From contig CALVEZ010000004.1 of assembly GCA_944326695.1 (NCBI GenBank), positions 62,001-126,000 of the forward strand: a DNA stretch of 64,000 nucleotides, written 5' to 3'. The translations under genes and the position numbers were made by a program. The notes beneath the pieces are model-generated. The model worked only from the letters and a program-made list of their open reading frames with translations. It made no database searches and was not told the origin of the DNA. Shown here piece after piece: positions 61,897 to 64,000 of the stretch. The first letter of the stretch is position 1; each line of letters begins with the position of its first letter. This stretch comes from Candidatus Bilophila faecipullorum (GTDB taxonomy: Bacteria; Desulfobacterota; Desulfovibrionia; Desulfovibrionales; Desulfovibrionaceae).

Positions 61897-64000
61897 TCAG
61901 AACTTCATGCCCACCCGGACATTGGCGTGGGTGCCGGGCTCCAGAATGGCCTGCGTGTACTGGTAGCGCTTGTCGAAGAGGTTCAGCACCTCGGCCTGCA
62001 CCGTATACTGCTTCTCCTCCCCGAAATCGAAGCCGAAAGCCACGTTCAAGGTGGTGAAACCGCCCAGACTATAGTCGGAATCGCCGTCCTTGGAGGCGTA
62101 TTCCGTGGCCGACTGACTGCGGGCGTAAAGGTCCGCGTTGAAGTCGATGGCCTCGCTCAGCGCGTGGCGGAAGCGCAGCCCGTAGCGCCCCACCCATGCG
62201 GGCGTGGCCGTGTCGAAGGTCTTGTAGCCGTCGCCGTCGTCATACTGGCGGCGTATCCACGTCAGATCGGCGTAGGGGGTGAAGCCGCCGGGAAAATCGT
62301 AGCTCAGGGCCAGTTCCGAGCCGAAACTCTTGGCCTTGGCGACGTTGGTATAGATGTAGTCCTCCGTTCCGGCGATGGGCACGCTGGTGATGTAGTCGTC
62401 CGAAATGGCGTAGAAGAGCGCGGCGTCGAGGTTCAGGCCGCCGTTATTGTAGCGCGCGCCGATTTCAAAGTTGTTGGACGTTTCGGGATCAAGGCCGGGG
62501 TTGCCGTAGGTCATGCCGCTGGCGGAACCCATAGCCGTGCCGATGTACTTTTCCGTAAGGATGGGCACGCGGAAGCCTTGCGCCCAGCTCGCCCGCAGCG
62601 CGAGGTTTTCAATCCCGGTCCAGACAAGGCCCACGTTGAAGACGGGCCGGGAATCCGTAGTGGACCCGAGATCGGCCTTGGCGGTCTGGCCGGAATAGTC
62701 GAACATGGGCCGGACAAGCTGATCTCCACTGAACATGCCGCCCGTGTAGGGATCGGCTATTTCCGTCCCCCGGGTCAGCTCGGTGCGCACGCGGGTGTAG
62801 CGCACGCCGTAGCTGAGCTGCACATCCCACGGCAATTGCGATTCTATGAGCGCGAAGATGGCCTGCGTCAACTGCGTCCCGTCATAAAACTTGTTGGTTT
62901 TCTTGTCGATCTTCATGGACATCGTGGGGCTCACGGGGCTCGACATGTTGAAATAGCTGACGCCCTCCGAGTTGAGGCGGTCATAGTTCACCTCATAGCC
63001 GGCGATGAGGTAATGGTCCGTCCCGATGTGCCAGTCGGTCTGAAGGGACGCGCCCGTGCTGCGGATGATGTTGTCGGCGAAGTTGTCCACCACAACATTG
63101 GTCTCCCCGCTGGAGGTCTTGATATAGTTCTCCATCTTTTTGCGGTTTTTCTGATAGTAGGCGTCGAAGCGCACCCGTGCCAGCGCATCGCTGAGGTTCT
63201 TCCCCTCGGCGAAAAAGGCGTATTTGTGCCGCTTCCACTCCGGCACCTTGACGAAAAAGTCGCTGCCGGGGTCTTTCTGATAGTCCATCGACGTGGCGTT
63301 GAAGTCGCCGTCGAAAGAGTCGAAGCTGCCGCCGACCGTGAACGTGTCGGAAAAGTCGTAGCTCAAAAAGGCGCTGCCGTCCTTCTGCTTGAAGCTCGTG
63401 TTGTCGAGCGTGCCCTCGGGCGTGCGCACGTCGCCCTGATTGGAGTTGGCCCCGGAGACACGGTAGTTGAAGCCCTTGTGCGAGCCGAAGAGGGACAGGC
63501 TTTCGGAAAAGCCGTCCGACGCGCCGTTGTAGGTGACGGACGCCTCGCCCTGCACCGGCTTGTCCCCGCCCTTTTTGGTGATGATGTTCACCACGCCGCC
63601 GATGGCGTCCGAGCCGTAGAGCACCGAGGCCGGGCCCTTGATCACCTCCACCCGCTCGATGCGGGAGGGATCGATGAGCAGGGCCGCGCCGGACATGGAC
63701 TTGTGCTCGGAAATCTTTTGCCCGTCGATGAGCACGAGCGTGCGGAAGGCGTCCTCGCCCCGGATGGATACCCGTTTCAGGCCCTGCGAGCCGTCGTTCT
63801 CGATGCGCACGCCCGGGACGTCCTGCAGGAGTTCCCCAATGGTCCGGGCCGCAGATTTCTCCACGTCCTTGCTCGTCAGCACCGTGACGCTCATGGGCAC
63901 GTCCTGCAATTCCTTTTCCACCCTCGTGGCGCTCACGTGCACCTCGCCCGCCCTGAGCGGCTCCTCGGCATGGGCGGGAAAAAACGCCGCCATGCCCAGA
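61897..64000 (-). CDS. TonB-dependent outer-membrane receptor (5' end outside window)
   Basis: At least 698 residues. The plug domain contains IGELLQDVPGVRIEND, VSIRGEDAFRTLVLIDGQKI and GPASVLYGSDAIGGVVNIIT. The barrel shows FRVPILTEKY and NPGLDPETSNNFEIG, close to the FRAP/NPDL motifs of heme receptors. It ends in the terminal Phe of outer-membrane proteins. The His often found between FRAP and NPDL is not seen, so the ligand may not be heme itself. The likely signal peptide start (before AAFFPAHA) is beyond the window edge. First gene of the uptake locus. Confidence 0.93.
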   Translation of the reverse strand, partial: LGMAAFFPAHAEEPLRAGEVHVSATRVEKELQDVPMSVTVLTSKDVEKSAARTIGELLQDVPGVRIENDGSQGLKRVSIRGEDAFRTLVLIDGQKISEHKSMSGAALLIDPSRIERVEVIKGPASVLYGSDAIGGVVNIITKKGGDKPVQGEASVTYNGASDGFSESLSLFGSHKGFNYRVSGANSNQGDVRTPEGTLDNTSFKQKDGSAFLSYDFSDTFTVGGSFDSFDGDFNATSMDYQKDPGSDFFVKVPEWKRHKYAFFAEGKNLSDALARVRFDAYYQKNRKKMENYIKTSSGETNVVVDNFADNIIRSTGASLQTDWHIGTDHYLIAGYEVNYDRLNSEGVSYFNMSSPVSPTMSMKIDKKTNKFYDGTQLTQAIFALIESQLPWDVQLSYGVRYTRVRTELTRGTEIADPYTGGMFSGDQLVRPMFDYSGQTAKADLGSTTDSRPVFNVGLVWTGIENLALRASWAQGFRVPILTEKYIGTAMGSASGMTYGNPGLDPETSNNFEIGARYNNGGLNLDAALFYAISDDYITSVPIAGTEDYIYTNVAKAKSFGSELALSYDFPGGFTPYADLTWIRRQYDDGDGYKTFDTATPAWVGRYGLRFRHALSEAIDFNADLYARSQSATEYASKDGDSDYSLGGFTTLNVAFGFDFGEEKQYTVQAEVLNLFDKRYQYTQAILEPGTHANVRVGMKF

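Overview
The window (about 64 kb, GC-rich, tightly packed) looks like a chromosomal segment of a Desulfovibrionaceae bacterium (Desulfovibrio/Bilophila/Mailhella type). The best evidence is an ahbC–hemB–ahbD–ahbA/B-type cluster, the siroheme-dependent heme pathway of sulfate reducers. Supporting evidence is a stand-alone AICAR-transformylase-type purH gene, a CdaA–CdaR–GlmM cluster behind FtsH/FolP, and two membranes (RseP, TonB/ExbBD, a TonB-dependent receptor). Genus and species cannot be fixed from sequence alone.

Layout. 1–5.1 kb: isoprenoid, phospholipid and envelope genes (uppS, cdsA, dxr, rseP, tsaB). 5.5–9.6 kb (minus): heme cluster with a candidate transcription attenuator in its leader. 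9.8–14.5 kb: mnmA, purA, a small unknown and the purH-like gene. 15–19 kb: an RNase II/R family gene, plsY, ychF. 19.2–22.5 kb (minus): two small exported proteins, ruvC, yebC, rlmE, a zinc ribbon. 22.6–33 kb: a frameshifted acetyltransferase, priA, galU, glmM, cdaR, cdaA, folP, ftsH. 33.5–38.5 kb (minus): iron alcohol dehydrogenase, a small membrane protein, an RRM protein, mtaB, greA. 38.7–47.7 kb: an MprF-like flippase-domain protein, a radical SAM protein, small genes, a frameshifted DapF-like epimerase, a VOC protein, yicC, a RemA-like gene, gmk, pyrF. 47.9–50.4 kb: recJ and a periplasmic cyclophilin. 50.5–53.6 kb: tRNA-Phe followed by decayed genes (an RtcR regulator; a flavoprotein/LysE deletion scar) and an AT-rich stretch. 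53.6–55.6 kb: MATE exporter and DtxR/MntR-type regulator. 55.8–64 kb (minus): a tetrapyrrole/iron-chelate uptake locus: TonB-dependent receptor (cut by the window end), ECF transporter S, T and fused ATPase, HutX, flavodoxin, ExbB, ExbD, TonB.

Most genes are housekeeping. The unusual material lies between them. (1) A 136-bp intergenic element made of five consecutive hairpins occurs three times, each exactly 136 bp. (2) A second element of about 155–170 bp with MITE-like terminal inverted repeats occurs in about four copies. Two copies sit at gene stop codons, and two lie directly upstream of copies of element 1. (3) A family of purine-rich long hairpins sits in many intergenic gaps. (4) Leader terminators lie in front of ahbC and greA. 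(5) Several genes are broken: an acetyltransferase, a DapF-like epimerase, RtcR, LysE and a flavoprotein fragment.

Functionally the two ends connect. The organism makes heme from siroheme (5.5–9.5 kb) and also appears able to import heme or a related metal chelate (55.8–64 kb). That import would run through a TonB receptor feeding an ECF-type ABC importer, with HutX and a flavodoxin available in the cytosol.
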